Of a stretch of DNA of 64,000 nt, positions 33,801 through 42,058 are shown piece by piece. The stretch is from Pseudomonas sp. B21-023 (lineage in GTDB: Bacteria > Pseudomonadota > Gammaproteobacteria > Pseudomonadales > Pseudomonadaceae), in the NCBI RefSeq assembly GCF_024749165.1, contig NZ_CP087190.1, forward strand, positions 4,065,501-4,129,500. Direction: 5' to 3'. The notes beneath the pieces are model-generated. The model saw only the letters and a list, made by a program, of their open reading frames with translations, was not told the origin of the DNA and did not search any database. How positions within the stretch are numbered: the stretch's first letter is position 1; each line of letters opens with the position of its first letter. A program made the position numbers and the translations under genes.

Positions 33801-36800
33801 CAGGTGCAGCAGCCCGGCGGCGTACAGGCCGCCGCCCTGGTTGTCGAACTCGGCGGTGACGAGCTGATTGTCGCCACCCAGGGCCGAGAGGTAGCCGCCC
33901 TGGTTGTTCACCCGGGTGTCGGCCTTGATGTCCACCGACTGCGCCTGGGTGGTGCCGCCGCCGTTGTCGAACAGGCCGCTGAAGACGCCCTTGAACAGGC
34001 CTTTGGCCGCGCTGAGCATGCCGCTGCCGCCGTTGTCGAGGCTCGCGGCGTGCAGCTCGAGGCCGCCGGCCTGGCTCTCCAGGCGCCCGCCGTGGTTGTT
34101 CAGGGCCTTGTCCAGGCGCACTTCGATGGCGCCCTGGCTCTTCAGCGTACCGGCCTGGTTGTCCAGGGCATCGGCGTGGATGTCGAGCTTGCCGTGTTCG
34201 CTGAACAGCAGGCCATCCTGGCCGTTGAGCAGGTCACCGTCCAGGCGCAGTACCAGGTTCTGCTGGCTGGCCAGGTTACCGCCGCGGCTGTTGTCCAGCG
34301 TCGTTGCGTCAACGCGCAACAGGCCGTGGCTGATCAGCTTGCCGCCGTTGTTGGCGACACTGCCGGCCTTGAGCAACAGGTCGGCGCCACTGACCAGGCG
34401 CGCGCCGTCGGTGTTGAGCAGCGCCTCGGCCAAGGTCAGGTCAAGCAGCGCGCGGCTGGTCAGCTGGCCCTTGGCGTTTTCCAGGCGCTTGCCAGTGACG
34501 GTGATCACCTGGCCGTTGATCTGCCCGCCCTGGTTGTCGATGACGGTGCCTGCCTGGTCGAACGCCAGGTCGCCGGTGGCGGAAATGAGGCCGCCGCCGC
34601 TGTTGTCGAGCCGGTCGGTGACACTGAGGGTGATGGCCTGCTCGGAAGAGATGATGCCCTTGCTGTTATGCAGGTTGGCCGCGGTGACCTGCTGGTTACC
34701 CTTGCTGACCAGGGCGCCCAGTTCGCGGTTGTTGAGGGAACCGTCCAGGGTCACGGTGAGGTCGCCGTCCTTGCTGGACAGGGTACCTTCACCGCTGTTG
34801 TTCAGGTCGGTCCCCTTGGCCAGCAGGCCCTGCGCGCCAGAAATCAGGCCCTTGGCGCTGTTGTCCAGCTGCGGCGCCTCCACGGTCAGCCGGCCATCAC
34901 TGAGGATGCGCCCCTGCTGGTTGTCGATGCGTTTGGCGAGCAGGTTGTAGGATTGCTGGCTGGTGATTTCGCCGGCGCTGTTGTCGAGCTTGCGCAGGTT
35001 CTGGATGTTCAGTGGGCCGTTGGCGCTGATCAGGCCGCCCTGGTTCAGCAGGTCGCCGCCGTTCAGGTCGAGGTCGAGCTTCTGTTCGCCGATCAGCCGC
35101 CCCTGGCGCTGGATCAACGTGCTGACGCGCAGCAGCAGGTCGCCCTTGGCGGAGATTTCGCCGCCCTGGGTGGAATCGACCTGCCCGGCCACCAGCGTCA
35201 ATGCGCCATCGCTGTGGATCCGGCCGCCGCGCTGCAGGGCATCGGCGTCGTTGCGCAGCTCGCCGGTGGTCAGCTTCATCGCCTGCTTGCTGCTCAGGGT
35301 ACCGCCACGGTTGTCGAGTTCACTGCTGTCGACGGTCATCGCCGCCTGGCTGGTGAGCTGGCCGCCTTGATGGTTATCCAACTGGCCGGTAGTGACGGTC
35401 ACGCCGGTGTTGCCCGACAACAGGCCGCGCTCGCCGTTGAGCAAGCCGGCGCTGGTCACGGTCAGCCCGCCAACGGCGGACAGGATGCCCTCGTCATGGT
35501 TGTCGAGCTGCTCGTCGATTGTTGCCTTGAGGGCCTGGCCGCTGGCCAGGCTGCCACCGCTGAAGTTGTCGAGGCTGACGGCCGCGACCTCGAGGTCGTG
35601 GCTGGCCGACAACACCCCCTTCAGGCTGTTGTCGAGGACGCCGGCGATGCGCAGGGTCAGGTCCTGGCTGCTGACCACTCGCCCACCCCGGTTGTCGAGA
35701 CGGCTGGCGACCAGGCTGAAACCACGGCTGCTGGAAATCTCCCCGGCGTCGCGGTTATCGACCACGCCGATCTGGCGCAACAACAGGCTGCCCGGCGAGC
35801 GCAGCAGGCCGTGGTCACGGTTCACCCACTGGCCGTGCTGCAGGTCGAGGTCGATACCGGTCTCGCTGACCAGTTGCCCGTGGTCATGCTGGTCGAGGCC
35901 GGTCAGCGTGGCGTCGATCTGGCCGGCGGCGCTGATGCGGCCATAGCCGTAGTTGTCGAGCTGGGTACCGACCAGCAGCAGGCTGCCGGCACCGATGTTG
36001 CCCTTGGCGCTGTTGTCGATGGCGCCGCTGCGCAGCTCGGCGAGGCCCTGGGCGCTGATGATGCCGAGGTGGCTGTTGTCCAGGCGACCGGCCTTGAGCA
36101 GCAGCCCGGTATTGGTCACCAGGGTGCCGCCCTGGTTGTCCAGCAGCTCCTGGCTGGTCAGGTCCAGGGCCGCGATGGCCGAGACCTTGCCGCTCTGGCG
36201 ATTGAGCAGCGTGCCGACATTCAGGGTGACGCTGGCGTCACTGACGATCAGGCCGGCGTCGCTGTTGTCCAGCTTGCCGTCCAGGGTCACGTCGATGTGC
36301 TGGTGGCTGCTCAGCTTGCCGCCGTTGTTAAGCAGCTCGGTGCCGTGCAGGCTCAGGCGGTCATGGCCACTGAGCAGGCCCTTGTTCTGGTTGAGCAGGC
36401 GCTGCACGGTGAGGGCCAGGCCACGGTCGCCGATGACCTTGCCACCCTGGTTGTCCAGCAATTCGCTGGCATTGAGGATGACCTTGCCGGCGCTGGAGAT
36501 CTCGCCCTGCTGGTTGAGGATGCGCGCCGCGCTGATGTCGGCCACGCTGGTCGCACCAATCTTGCCGCCCTGCTGGTTGTCGATCGTGTCGGCGGTGAGC
36601 AGCAGGCTGCCCAGGCTGGTCAACCTGCCGCCTTGATGGTTCAAGGTGCCCAGGTGGGCCTCGAGGTCGCCCTTGGCGGTGATGTTGCCCAGGCGCTCGT
36701 TGTCGACCTTGTCGGCGATCAGGTCGAGGCGACCATCGCTCTGCAGGTGGCCGGCATCGCTGTTGGCCAGGCTCTCGACGTCGATAAGGGCCTTGCCCTT

Positions 36801-38690
36801 GGTAGTCGCCACGCCCTTGTCACGGTTGTCGAAATGCCCGCCGGTGACGGTCAGCGAGCGGTCGGCGAGGACCAGGCCGCCGCGGTTGTCGAGGCGCTTT
36901 CCATCCAAGGTCAGGTCGCCGAGGCTCGACAGCAGGCCGTTGTCACGGTTGTCCAGGGTCGCCACCTTGACGCCCAGTGTGCCGTCGCTGCGCAGGTTGC
37001 CCTTGCCGCTGTTGTCCAGGCCCACGGCCTTGAGGTCGAGCAGGCGCTTGGCCGAAACCACGCCGAGACGGTTGTCGATGTCGGCGCTGGCGTTTATCAG
37101 CACATCGCCGCCGAGCAACTGGCCGCCACCGTTGAGCAGGCCGGCGGTGGTTATGTCCAGGCGGTCGGCACTGAGCTTGCCGCCGCCCTGGTTGTCCAGC
37201 AGCGCGTGGGTGGTCAGCCTGGCCTGCCGGTCGCTGCCGACCAGGCCTTGGTCACGGTTGTCCAACCGGGTGGCGGTGACCTGCAGGTCGCCCTGGCCCA
37301 CCAGGCGGCCGCCACGGTTGTCGAGGGTGGTGCCGACGTCCACCACGGCCTTGCCCTTGCCTTGCAGCAGGCCTTGGTCACGGTTGTCGATCGCGTTGGC
37401 ATTGACCGTCAGGATGTCGTCGGCCAGTGCCTGGCCTTTGCGGTTGTCCAGCTGGCCAGCCGTCAGGGTGGTGACTTGGCCCTTGAAGGTGCCGCCCTGG
37501 TTGTCGAGGGTGGTGCTGCCGGTGGCCTCCAGGGTGCGGTTGGCCACCACGCTGCCACGGTTGCGCAGGGTCTGGCCGGTGAGGGTCACGTCGCCGTGGG
37601 CATTGCGGGTGTTGTCCGGTTCCACGCCGGCTTCGATGATGCCCTGGTTGTCGATCCGCGCGCCGGTCACGGTGATGCTGTCCTTGGCGGCGAGGCTCTG
37701 GCCGACCGTTACCTCGTCACGCACGCGCACGGTGGCACTGCCGGCGGCGTAGGTCTTGCCGGTCAGCTCGGCGCTCTGCGCGGCGACCGTCAGGTTGCCG
37801 GCACTGGACGTCTGCGCCAGGGTCACCTTGCCGTTGGCGTCCACCTGGATGTCGCCAGTGGTGGCGGCCATGTTGCCGGCCAGCTTGACGCCCACGCCCT
37901 GCTCGGTGCCGACCAGGCGAATGGTGTTTGCATACATGCCACCCAGCGCCGAACTGTCGATGGCCAGCAGCGGTTTTTCGCCGCCCTCATCGGCACGCGG
38001 CGTGGCCTGCAGGGTGTCAGCCTTGACGTCGTTGCGCCCGGTGACGATGTTCAGCTGCTTGGCGTGCAGTTCGGTGTTGAGCTTGGCGCTGCGGGTGATC
38101 AGGTCGAACTGGTCGAGGTTGGTGGCATTGAGCGCATCGCCTTCGATGGCGATGTCGCCGCCGTCCACCTGGAAGCGGTCGAGGCGCTCGCCGTCCATGA
38201 TCGGCTTGCCGGTGGTGAGGGTCGCCCGCGGCGTGTTGATGAAGCCGCAGCCCTTGCAGGTGATGCCATGGGGGTTGGCGACGATGACCCGGGCCGCCTG
38301 CCCCGCCACCTCGGTGTAGCCCTGCAGGGTACTGCGGTTGCCGCCGGTGACCTGGTTGAGAATCACCTGGGCGGCCTGGCCCCTGAGGTTGGGGTTGCCG
38401 ACGATGATGCCGCCCAGCTGGGTCGACTGGGTCTTGCTGGTGGCGTTGTTGAGGATCAGCCCGTTGCTGCCGACGTTGTAGTCGCGGAAGGTGTTGGTCG
38501 ACAGGCCGCTGCCGTTGGGCGTGGCGATATTGACGATCGGCACCCCGTTGCCGGCCTGCTTGAGGCTGGTATTGGCGTTGGCCGCCGCATCGACGGTCAA
38601 CTGCGCGGCCGTGGCGACGATGGGGTTGAGGAACAGCACCCCCGCGACGATCAGGGCAATGCATTGGTTCAGTGGGGTGCGGATATCCAT
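27849..38690 (-). CDS. cdiA: CdiA: two-partner-secretion exoprotein with C-terminal YwqJ-type deaminase toxin
   Basis: A 3613-residue surface filament protein. It has a signal peptide (MDIRTPLNQCIALIVAGVLF to about residue 30), the TPS secretion domain (about 31-160, including NPNLRGQAAQVILNQVTGGN and VIVANPHGITCKGCGFINTP), then some 1500 residues of FHA-1 repeats (LDNRGG/LDNQGG motifs), FHA-2 repeats (GGNLTxxAGxDL, about 2400-2800) and a DUF637-like pretoxin region. The last 130 residues are the toxin, with HAE at 3554-3556 and CSNC at 3595-3598, the zinc motifs of the YwqJ-like deaminase family. The ATG at 38690 is 56 bp after cdiB. The 3' end (below about 28.7 kb) is AT-richer than the filament part, as expected for exchangeable tips. 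Confidence 0.9.
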   Translation of the reverse strand: MDIRTPLNQCIALIVAGVLFLNPIVATAAQLTVDAAANANTSLKQAGNGVPIVNIATPNGSGLSTNTFRDYNVGSNGLILNNATSKTQSTQLGGIIVGNPNLRGQAAQVILNQVTGGNRSTLQGYTEVAGQAARVIVANPHGITCKGCGFINTPRATLTTGKPIMDGERLDRFQVDGGDIAIEGDALNATNLDQFDLITRSAKLNTELHAKQLNIVTGRNDVKADTLQATPRADEGGEKPLLAIDSSALGGMYANTIRLVGTEQGVGVKLAGNMAATTGDIQVDANGKVTLAQTSSAGNLTVAAQSAELTGKTYAAGSATVRVRDEVTVGQSLAAKDSITVTGARIDNQGIIEAGVEPDNTRNAHGDVTLTGQTLRNRGSVVANRTLEATGSTTLDNQGGTFKGQVTTLTAGQLDNRKGQALADDILTVNANAIDNRDQGLLQGKGKAVVDVGTTLDNRGGRLVGQGDLQVTATRLDNRDQGLVGSDRQARLTTHALLDNQGGGKLSADRLDITTAGLLNGGGQLLGGDVLINASADIDNRLGVVSAKRLLDLKAVGLDNSGKGNLRSDGTLGVKVATLDNRDNGLLSSLGDLTLDGKRLDNRGGLVLADRSLTVTGGHFDNRDKGVATTKGKALIDVESLANSDAGHLQSDGRLDLIADKVDNERLGNITAKGDLEAHLGTLNHQGGRLTSLGSLLLTADTIDNQQGGKIGATSVADISAARILNQQGEISSAGKVILNASELLDNQGGKVIGDRGLALTVQRLLNQNKGLLSGHDRLSLHGTELLNNGGKLSSHQHIDVTLDGKLDNSDAGLIVSDASVTLNVGTLLNRQSGKVSAIAALDLTSQELLDNQGGTLVTNTGLLLKAGRLDNSHLGIISAQGLAELRSGAIDNSAKGNIGAGSLLLVGTQLDNYGYGRISAAGQIDATLTGLDQHDHGQLVSETGIDLDLQHGQWVNRDHGLLRSPGSLLLRQIGVVDNRDAGEISSSRGFSLVASRLDNRGGRVVSSQDLTLRIAGVLDNSLKGVLSASHDLEVAAVSLDNFSGGSLASGQALKATIDEQLDNHDEGILSAVGGLTVTSAGLLNGERGLLSGNTGVTVTTGQLDNHQGGQLTSQAAMTVDSSELDNRGGTLSSKQAMKLTTGELRNDADALQRGGRIHSDGALTLVAGQVDSTQGGEISAKGDLLLRVSTLIQRQGRLIGEQKLDLDLNGGDLLNQGGLISANGPLNIQNLRKLDNSAGEITSQQSYNLLAKRIDNQQGRILSDGRLTVEAPQLDNSAKGLISGAQGLLAKGTDLNNSGEGTLSSKDGDLTVTLDGSLNNRELGALVSKGNQQVTAANLHNSKGIISSEQAITLSVTDRLDNSGGGLISATGDLAFDQAGTVIDNQGGQINGQVITVTGKRLENAKGQLTSRALLDLTLAEALLNTDGARLVSGADLLLKAGSVANNGGKLISHGLLRVDATTLDNSRGGNLASQQNLVLRLDGDLLNGQDGLLFSEHGKLDIHADALDNQAGTLKSQGAIEVRLDKALNNHGGRLESQAGGLELHAASLDNGGSGMLSAAKGLFKGVFSGLFDNGGGTTQAQSVDIKADTRVNNQGGYLSALGGDNQLVTAEFDNQGGGLYAAGLLHLQGQQLLNQGGKVGAGRIDFGLSGALYNGLGQLESESDLQLRASLLDNRNGNLRALGKAGTSRFIVAGDLLNDNGVLATANQDLDLQIGGLSNSGGQLLHTGLGTFGLASDKVTQAGGVLHTDGLLSIGAASWTNSSVLQARRLELDIGRFVQTASGKLLAVESFKGRGGDWTNHGLLASDGSLQLDLTGNYDGNGRLSSLGSLGLSATDIRLSSAASLAGGAGSVVTARNLLSNDGRLTALGGLTVNAASLENRGTLGGAAAVILAANTLSNQRGLVFSGNDMTLRVGSLSNYYGDIYSLGGLDLAGNGSARAALLENISASMESAGSMTLAVDTLLNRKEHLTSKQKLVAGYVNVYSDDRCKGKGCELYFSATESWQDVIDQDSPTAFITSGGKLTFAGDAFRNHYSSVSAGGDIAINTAVFENKGAGGGEQRNLTASMYTRDRGQYNAFINAKNQFNQNPGSLTLDQVMAASGYPYASIYDVIDNNTPIAGAVVAPAVVQSAGAVTINATQRIDNSVVRVNQAGAGTINARGDATADARQAQTQVRALNPQLPPDLAQRQVNPVTLPSFSLPQGNNGLFRISSQAGQAAISGDALGATADRTQAGSGTFIAPLATAASADSRAASALGADSAASAQGAVAGSGVALGGLAAGVKLVQGVPERSVPSVSHKYLVETNPVLTDLKQFLSSDYMLGQLNIKPDQAIKRLGDGLYEQRLIREAVVARTGQRYIDGMTSDETLFRYLMDNAIASKDKLSLSVGVSLSAEQVAALTHDIVWMENIEVNGETVLAPVLYLAHANGRVAPNGALIQGRDVNLISGGELVNVGTLRATNNLAVSATNIGNAGLMEAGGRLDMLATESIRNAQGGIIAGREVSLTALTGDVINERSVTRLEGRAGGEHVTKDLVDTAARIEAANNLTITAGQDIGIVGGAVQAGGNIDLDAGRDLIIASQEGVDSHEYQRRRVSGHDTSITQYGSEVKAGGNLTATAGQDLSIVASEIEARRDLALQAGRDVTLAAAANEEHSYAKGKKGKTKYERQEDDVEQQSAEVKAGGDLTIDAGRDLRMVASKASAGDEAYLVAGDKLELLAANDSQYSLYDMNKKGGWGSKKTQRDEVTDVKAVGSEITSGGNLTLESGGDQLYQGAKLASGADLTIDSGGSVTFEAVKDMHQESHEKSKSNAGWFSMKGEGRTDETVRQSELVAKGDLVINAVGKIHVDVRQVNQQTVSESIDAMVKADPKLAWLKQVEAQGGVDWRQVKEIHDSFKYSNSGLGPAAQLAIAIVMAAVVGPAAAAWANGGITGAVVGAVATGASTNASVSVINNRGNLGAVVKDVTSSDAMKGYVISGVTAGLTAAYFDGWTGTKTDIATGKVIGPKLYTLKGVGQFAANQTLQNGTSMLLSKALGQGGNASEALKGALFNTLAAASFNAVGDYTHKWGIENGSLPKIAIHAMVGGLLSKATGGDFKTGALAAGANEALVVELNKLAGGNESLLTMSSQIVGVLAAASQEDANAASLNKAAWVAKNGTQYNFLGDHSAKQRDEARDSFRKDGGLKAARELVKLEGADQRSDKLLEAYKRDPSSLTQDDMAELTAYLQVYAFERMDAKGPAAAQASLSSLLGGEQIYGYGYPYAGTSQDKIAWSDAQRSQLGLVEKLAWTHDRSADEQTYLDARGALRNAAEQQGLANLGDPAIYFLTGSIGSTIRAVAATNGALQFTQGAKQAVEGDGWNAAGNMVAGLLGMATLGAGVRGGAGSVVTSDLGSIRPVVGKETLVDAGGASAGKGASGGAGKRPGVDGEFGHLDSLNSAEFDRLLFQRVGSEAEVLIKAGDTAGVALSRAGVPGRDYVSEAFTNISAKVPKFPGIERFGEAKEYFTVVDQGAFMRKVGQLYADTGTPLTPQVKGMIENLVSNGKRFDVQNGIPGLHAEVRAVNSALTRYPKVSIDDVKVATYKLAPKQGQGDKFEACSNCSGVLKDADVISGRKH

Positions 38691-38746
38691 GTCAAACAAA
38701 CTCCAGGCGCGGGCGGCGGTGTCACGGGCAAAAGGTGGATCGGGGC

Positions 38747-40441
38747 TCAGAAGAACGCGTCGACACGGAAATAGATCGGGTGTTCGCGGCGGGTGATGAC
38801 GTCGGGGCGCTCCAGCGAGCGGGCAAAGGTCGCGCTGGCGGCGAAGTACTGGCCGCGCACGTTGAACTCCAGGGCATTGCCGCTCAGGCGGCCATGGTCC
38901 TGGCCGTTACCGTGCTGGCCCTTGATCACCCCCGCGTCGTAGGCGAACGCCATGCCGTATTCGCGCAGCCAGGGCTGCAGCGACGCCCAAGTGACCGGCC
39001 GGCGCCAACGCAACTGGTTGCGCCAGTAGCCACCGCTGTCGCCGGTGAGGGTCTGCTCCTTGAAACCGCGCACCGAGGTCAGCCCGCCGACGCTGATGCG
39101 CTGGCCACTGTAGAGGGCATCCTCGCTGCGCTGGCCGGTGGCCAGGCTGTCGAAGCTGAACTGCTCGCCCCACAGCTGGAACGGCTGCAGGTAGCTCAGG
39201 GTGAGGGTGTACTTGTTGTAGCGCGCCACCGGTTCGTTGCCGCGCGGATCGCCTGCGCCCTGGGCGTCGAGCGCGCCGATACCCTGCTGCCAGCCGGCAT
39301 CGAGGTTGACGAAGGCATTGCCAATGCGACGACCGTGGTTGACGCCCAGCTGGCGCTCGGTGATACGGGTGCTGGAAACGTCGATCAGGGTGTCGTCCAG
39401 GTAGTTGCGCGCCCGCAGGTGGCTGACGCCGACATTGACCGCGGTCTTGCTCAGGCTGTCGCGGTGGATCACCCGTTCGGCCTGGAACTGGTGCACGCTG
39501 TTGTCGCCGTCGAGCTTGAAGGGGAAACCGCTGGAGGTGTCGCGGGTGCGGTAGTAGTTGTGGTTGTAGCTGTAGTTGAAGGTCCACCAGCCCCACGGCA
39601 GGCTGTAGTTCAGGCCATGGCTGTCGGAGTGGCGCCAGTGGTCGCTGACCACGTCGCGCCCGCCACGCAGGCTCAACTGATCGGCCAGGCCCAGCGGGCT
39701 GTCCCACTCCAGGCCAAGGTTCATCTGCTGCTCGCCGCTGCTGGCGTCGCCGTTGTTGTGACGGCTGGCCGAGACCCGCCAGGGCTTGTCACGCTGGCCC
39801 TTGAGCTGCACGCGACTGCCGCCGACCTCCTGGCCGGGCACCAGCTCCACCTCGACCTGGCGCGAGGGCAAACGACCGAGCTGGTCGACCATCTGCTCCA
39901 TGTCGCGCAGGTTGAGCACCTCGCCAGTCTTGCCGGGGAAGGCCATGGCCATTTCCCGGGGGCTGGCCAGGGCGGAGCCGTCCAGCCCTTCCAGGCGGCC
40001 TTCGACAATGATGATCTGCAGCACGCCGGAGCCCAAGTCCTGCTGGGGCAGGTAGGCCCGGGTGGTCAGGTAGCCACGGTTCAGGTAATGGTCGGTGATG
40101 CGCTTGAGCAGCTCGTTGAGCTGGCCGACCTGCAGGCACTTGCCTTCGTAGCCTTCGAGCAGCGCCTTGCGCTGTGGCTCGTCGAGCAGGCTGGCGCCTT
40201 GCAGGTCGATGCGCTGGATCTGGAAGCAGCGCCCTTGCTCGGCGGGCTGGGCAGGCGCCTGCGGTGCCTGCCTGCCCGGCAGTTGCTGGAGCTCCTCGAG
40301 GCGCTTGCGCTGCTCCTGCAGCAGGTTCTCCTGGCGATCGCGGATCAGGTCACGATCGCCGGGTGTCTGGAACGGTGCGGCACCGGCGAGCAAAGGCAAA
40401 AGTGCCAGGCCTGCGGTCAGGAAGCGGGTAGGAAGGGGCAT
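38747..40441 (-). CDS. cdiB: CdiB: outer-membrane TpsB transporter (Omp85/FhaC type)
   Basis: Exports CdiA across the outer membrane. From the ATG at 40441 there are 564 residues: a signal peptide (MPLPTRFLTAGLALLPLLAG), an N-terminal Gln/Arg-rich helix, POTRA domains (FQIQRIDLQGASLLDEPQ... VLQIIIVEGRLEGL) and a 16-strand barrel with the plug-lock motif SVRGFKEQTL and a terminal FRVDAFF strand. An alternative upstream ATG (40519) overlaps the stop of a four-codon reading frame that has an AGGAG site, which could give translational coupling and 26 extra N-terminal residues. The shorter start gives the normal signal peptide and is preferred. Confidence 0.9.
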   Translation of the reverse strand: MPLPTRFLTAGLALLPLLAGAAPFQTPGDRDLIRDRQENLLQEQRKRLEELQQLPGRQAPQAPAQPAEQGRCFQIQRIDLQGASLLDEPQRKALLEGYEGKCLQVGQLNELLKRITDHYLNRGYLTTRAYLPQQDLGSGVLQIIIVEGRLEGLDGSALASPREMAMAFPGKTGEVLNLRDMEQMVDQLGRLPSRQVEVELVPGQEVGGSRVQLKGQRDKPWRVSASRHNNGDASSGEQQMNLGLEWDSPLGLADQLSLRGGRDVVSDHWRHSDSHGLNYSLPWGWWTFNYSYNHNYYRTRDTSSGFPFKLDGDNSVHQFQAERVIHRDSLSKTAVNVGVSHLRARNYLDDTLIDVSSTRITERQLGVNHGRRIGNAFVNLDAGWQQGIGALDAQGAGDPRGNEPVARYNKYTLTLSYLQPFQLWGEQFSFDSLATGQRSEDALYSGQRISVGGLTSVRGFKEQTLTGDSGGYWRNQLRWRRPVTWASLQPWLREYGMAFAYDAGVIKGQHGNGQDHGRLSGNALEFNVRGQYFAASATFARSLERPDVITRREHPIYFRVDAFF

Positions 40442-40587
40442 GGGGCGTGGTCCGTCACTTAAAGCCGACTGCATCACTGCGAAATTGCCGCGCAGGGTAC
40501 TAGAGGACAGCAATGCCATCAATAAGCCATCTTTCTCCTGGTATTGCCGGATAATTCCTTTATGCCAGCAAGCCTCCGTTCATTACT

Positions 40588-41487
40588 TTACTGTTGGCGC
40601 GCAGGCTTGCCGGCAGGCCGGAACCACCACCCCTGCTGCATGCCCGCCGCCGCCAGCAGGATCAGCCCCACCCCAAGCCATTGCAACGGCGCCAGACGAT
40701 GGTCGAACGCCACCCAGTCGACCAGGATCGCGGCGATCGGGTAGATGAATGACAACGCACCGGTCAACGCCGTGGGCAGGCGCTGGATGGCGCTGTACAG
40801 CAGCACGTACATCAACCCGGTATGCACGATACCCAGCGTCACCAGGCTGCCAAGCGCCGGCAGCTCACCCGGCAGCCCGCCAAGCGTTACCCAGGGCGCC
40901 AGCAGCAATACGCCGGTACTTACCTGGATCAGCGCGATCAGGTGCGGCGGCGTGCCGGTCAGGCGCTTGATGATCAGCGCTGCCACGGCATACAGGAACG
41001 CGGCGCCCAGCGCCAGAAGGATACCCAGCAGGTACTCCTCGCCATTGGCCTGCCCCGCGCCATGAGCGCTGACGATGGCGAGCATGCCGAGGAACGCCAC
41101 GCTCAGCCAGGTCAGCTTGGCCAAGGTGATCTTCTCGCCCAGGAACAGCGCCGCCAGCCCCACCAGCATGAACGGCTGGACGTTGTACACCGCAGTGCCG
41201 ATGGCGATCGATGCCCGCGAGTAGGAGGCGAACAGCAGTACCCAGTTGCCGACGATCGCCACCCCGCTGACCACCGCCAGCAAGAAGGTGGCGCGGGTCA
41301 GCACCCCCGGCTTGAGAAAGCCCATGGCCGCGCAGATCAGTAGCAAGGTGCCGGCACCGAACACACAGCGCCAGAACACCACCTCCAGCACCGGCTGCCC
41401 GGACACCAGCACGAACCAGCCGATGGTCCCGGAGATCAGCATGGCAGCGATCATTTCCAGCGAACCACGGCGCAACGCATTGTCCAT
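40588..41487 (-). CDS. EamA-family (DMT) exporter
   Basis: A 299-residue inner-membrane protein with ten predicted helices in two EamA repeats (first around FVLVSGQPVLEVVFWRCVFGAG, second around GILLALGAAFLYAVAALIIKR). The family exports amino acids and other metabolites. The ATG at 41487 has a strong AGGAGGTGTGAG ribosome site. It diverges from an Lrp/AsnC gene whose product probably regulates it, a common arrangement for amino-acid exporters. Substrate unknown. Confidence 0.87.
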   Translation of the reverse strand: MDNALRRGSLEMIAAMLISGTIGWFVLVSGQPVLEVVFWRCVFGAGTLLLICAAMGFLKPGVLTRATFLLAVVSGVAIVGNWVLLFASYSRASIAIGTAVYNVQPFMLVGLAALFLGEKITLAKLTWLSVAFLGMLAIVSAHGAGQANGEEYLLGILLALGAAFLYAVAALIIKRLTGTPPHLIALIQVSTGVLLLAPWVTLGGLPGELPALGSLVTLGIVHTGLMYVLLYSAIQRLPTALTGALSFIYPIAAILVDWVAFDHRLAPLQWLGVGLILLAAAGMQQGWWFRPAGKPARQQ

Positions 41488-41552
41488 CTCACACCTCCTG
41501 TCGACGATGGGCACAGTATGCGGAGGGTCGAAGGTGACCTTCCAGCGGATAA

Positions 41553-41599
41553 CCAAGGCATATCTTGGCTTGCGCCTTTACTATCAAGGCATATCTTGA
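41553..41599. promoter_or_regulatory. Two tandem Lrp-type operator half-turn palindromes
   Basis: CCAAGGCATATCTTGG (41553-41568) and TCAAGGCATATCTTGA (41584-41599) are the same near-palindrome (CAAG-6-CTTG), 31 bp apart, i.e. three helical turns on one DNA face. They fill the gap between the divergent exporter and regulator genes and are the obvious binding sites for the Lrp/AsnC protein. Confidence 0.65.
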
Positions 41600-41620
41600 A
41601 AATTGCCTAACGAGGCCGCC

Positions 41621-42058
41621 ATGACCGATGCCATCGACCAGTTACTGATAAACGCCCTGATGGAGGACTCGCGCCGCTCGCTCAAGGCCCTGGCGCAGAT
41701 CAGCGGCCTGTCGGCGCCCAGCGTCAGCGAGCGCCTGCGCCGCCTGGAGGAGCGCGGCGTGCTGCGCGGCTACACGGTAGAGGTGGACCCGCGCTGTTTC
41801 GGCTACCAGTTGCAGGCCATCGTGCGCATCCGCCCGCTGCCGGGGCAGTTGCAGGAAGTGGAACGGCAAATCGTCGCCATCCCCGAGTTCACCGAGTGCG
41901 ACAAGGTAACCGGCGAGGACTGCTTCATCGCGCGCCTGCATGTGCGCTCGATGGAGCAGTTGGACACGCTGCTCGACCGCCTGAATGTGCTGGCCGAGAC
42001 CAATACCGCGATCATCAAGAAGACGCCAGTGAAGCGGCGCTTGCCGCCGATGGCGTGA
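41621..42058 (+). CDS. Lrp/AsnC-family transcriptional regulator
   Basis: A 145-residue regulator: N-terminal HTH (LKALAQISGLSAPSVSERLRRLEERGVLRGY) and C-terminal RAM effector domain (QAIVRIRPLPGQLQEVERQ... VTGEDCFIARLHVRS). The ATG at 41621 follows a GAGG-type site; a longer TTG-initiated frame is less likely. It probably senses an amino acid and controls the divergent EamA exporter and itself through the paired sites at 41553-41599. Confidence 0.88.
   Translation: MTDAIDQLLINALMEDSRRSLKALAQISGLSAPSVSERLRRLEERGVLRGYTVEVDPRCFGYQLQAIVRIRPLPGQLQEVERQIVAIPEFTECDKVTGEDCFIARLHVRSMEQLDTLLDRLNVLAETNTAIIKKTPVKRRLPPMA

Noticed and set aside
27849..38690. Regularly spaced repeats in cdiA considered as a CRISPR array
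   Set aside because: They are degenerate coding repeats (LDNRGG-type) in frame within one gene, without fixed spacer length.
30279..38774. Open frame of 2831 codons on the plus strand opposite cdiA
   Set aside because: It mirrors the repetitive, GC-rich cdiA codons; the translation is low-complexity Val/Ala/Gln repeat with no domains. It is the shadow of cdiA, which has a signal peptide, TPS domain and partner gene.
38672..40462. 596-codon plus-strand frame opposite cdiB
   Set aside because: Antisense shadow; the minus strand encodes a complete POTRA-barrel transporter.
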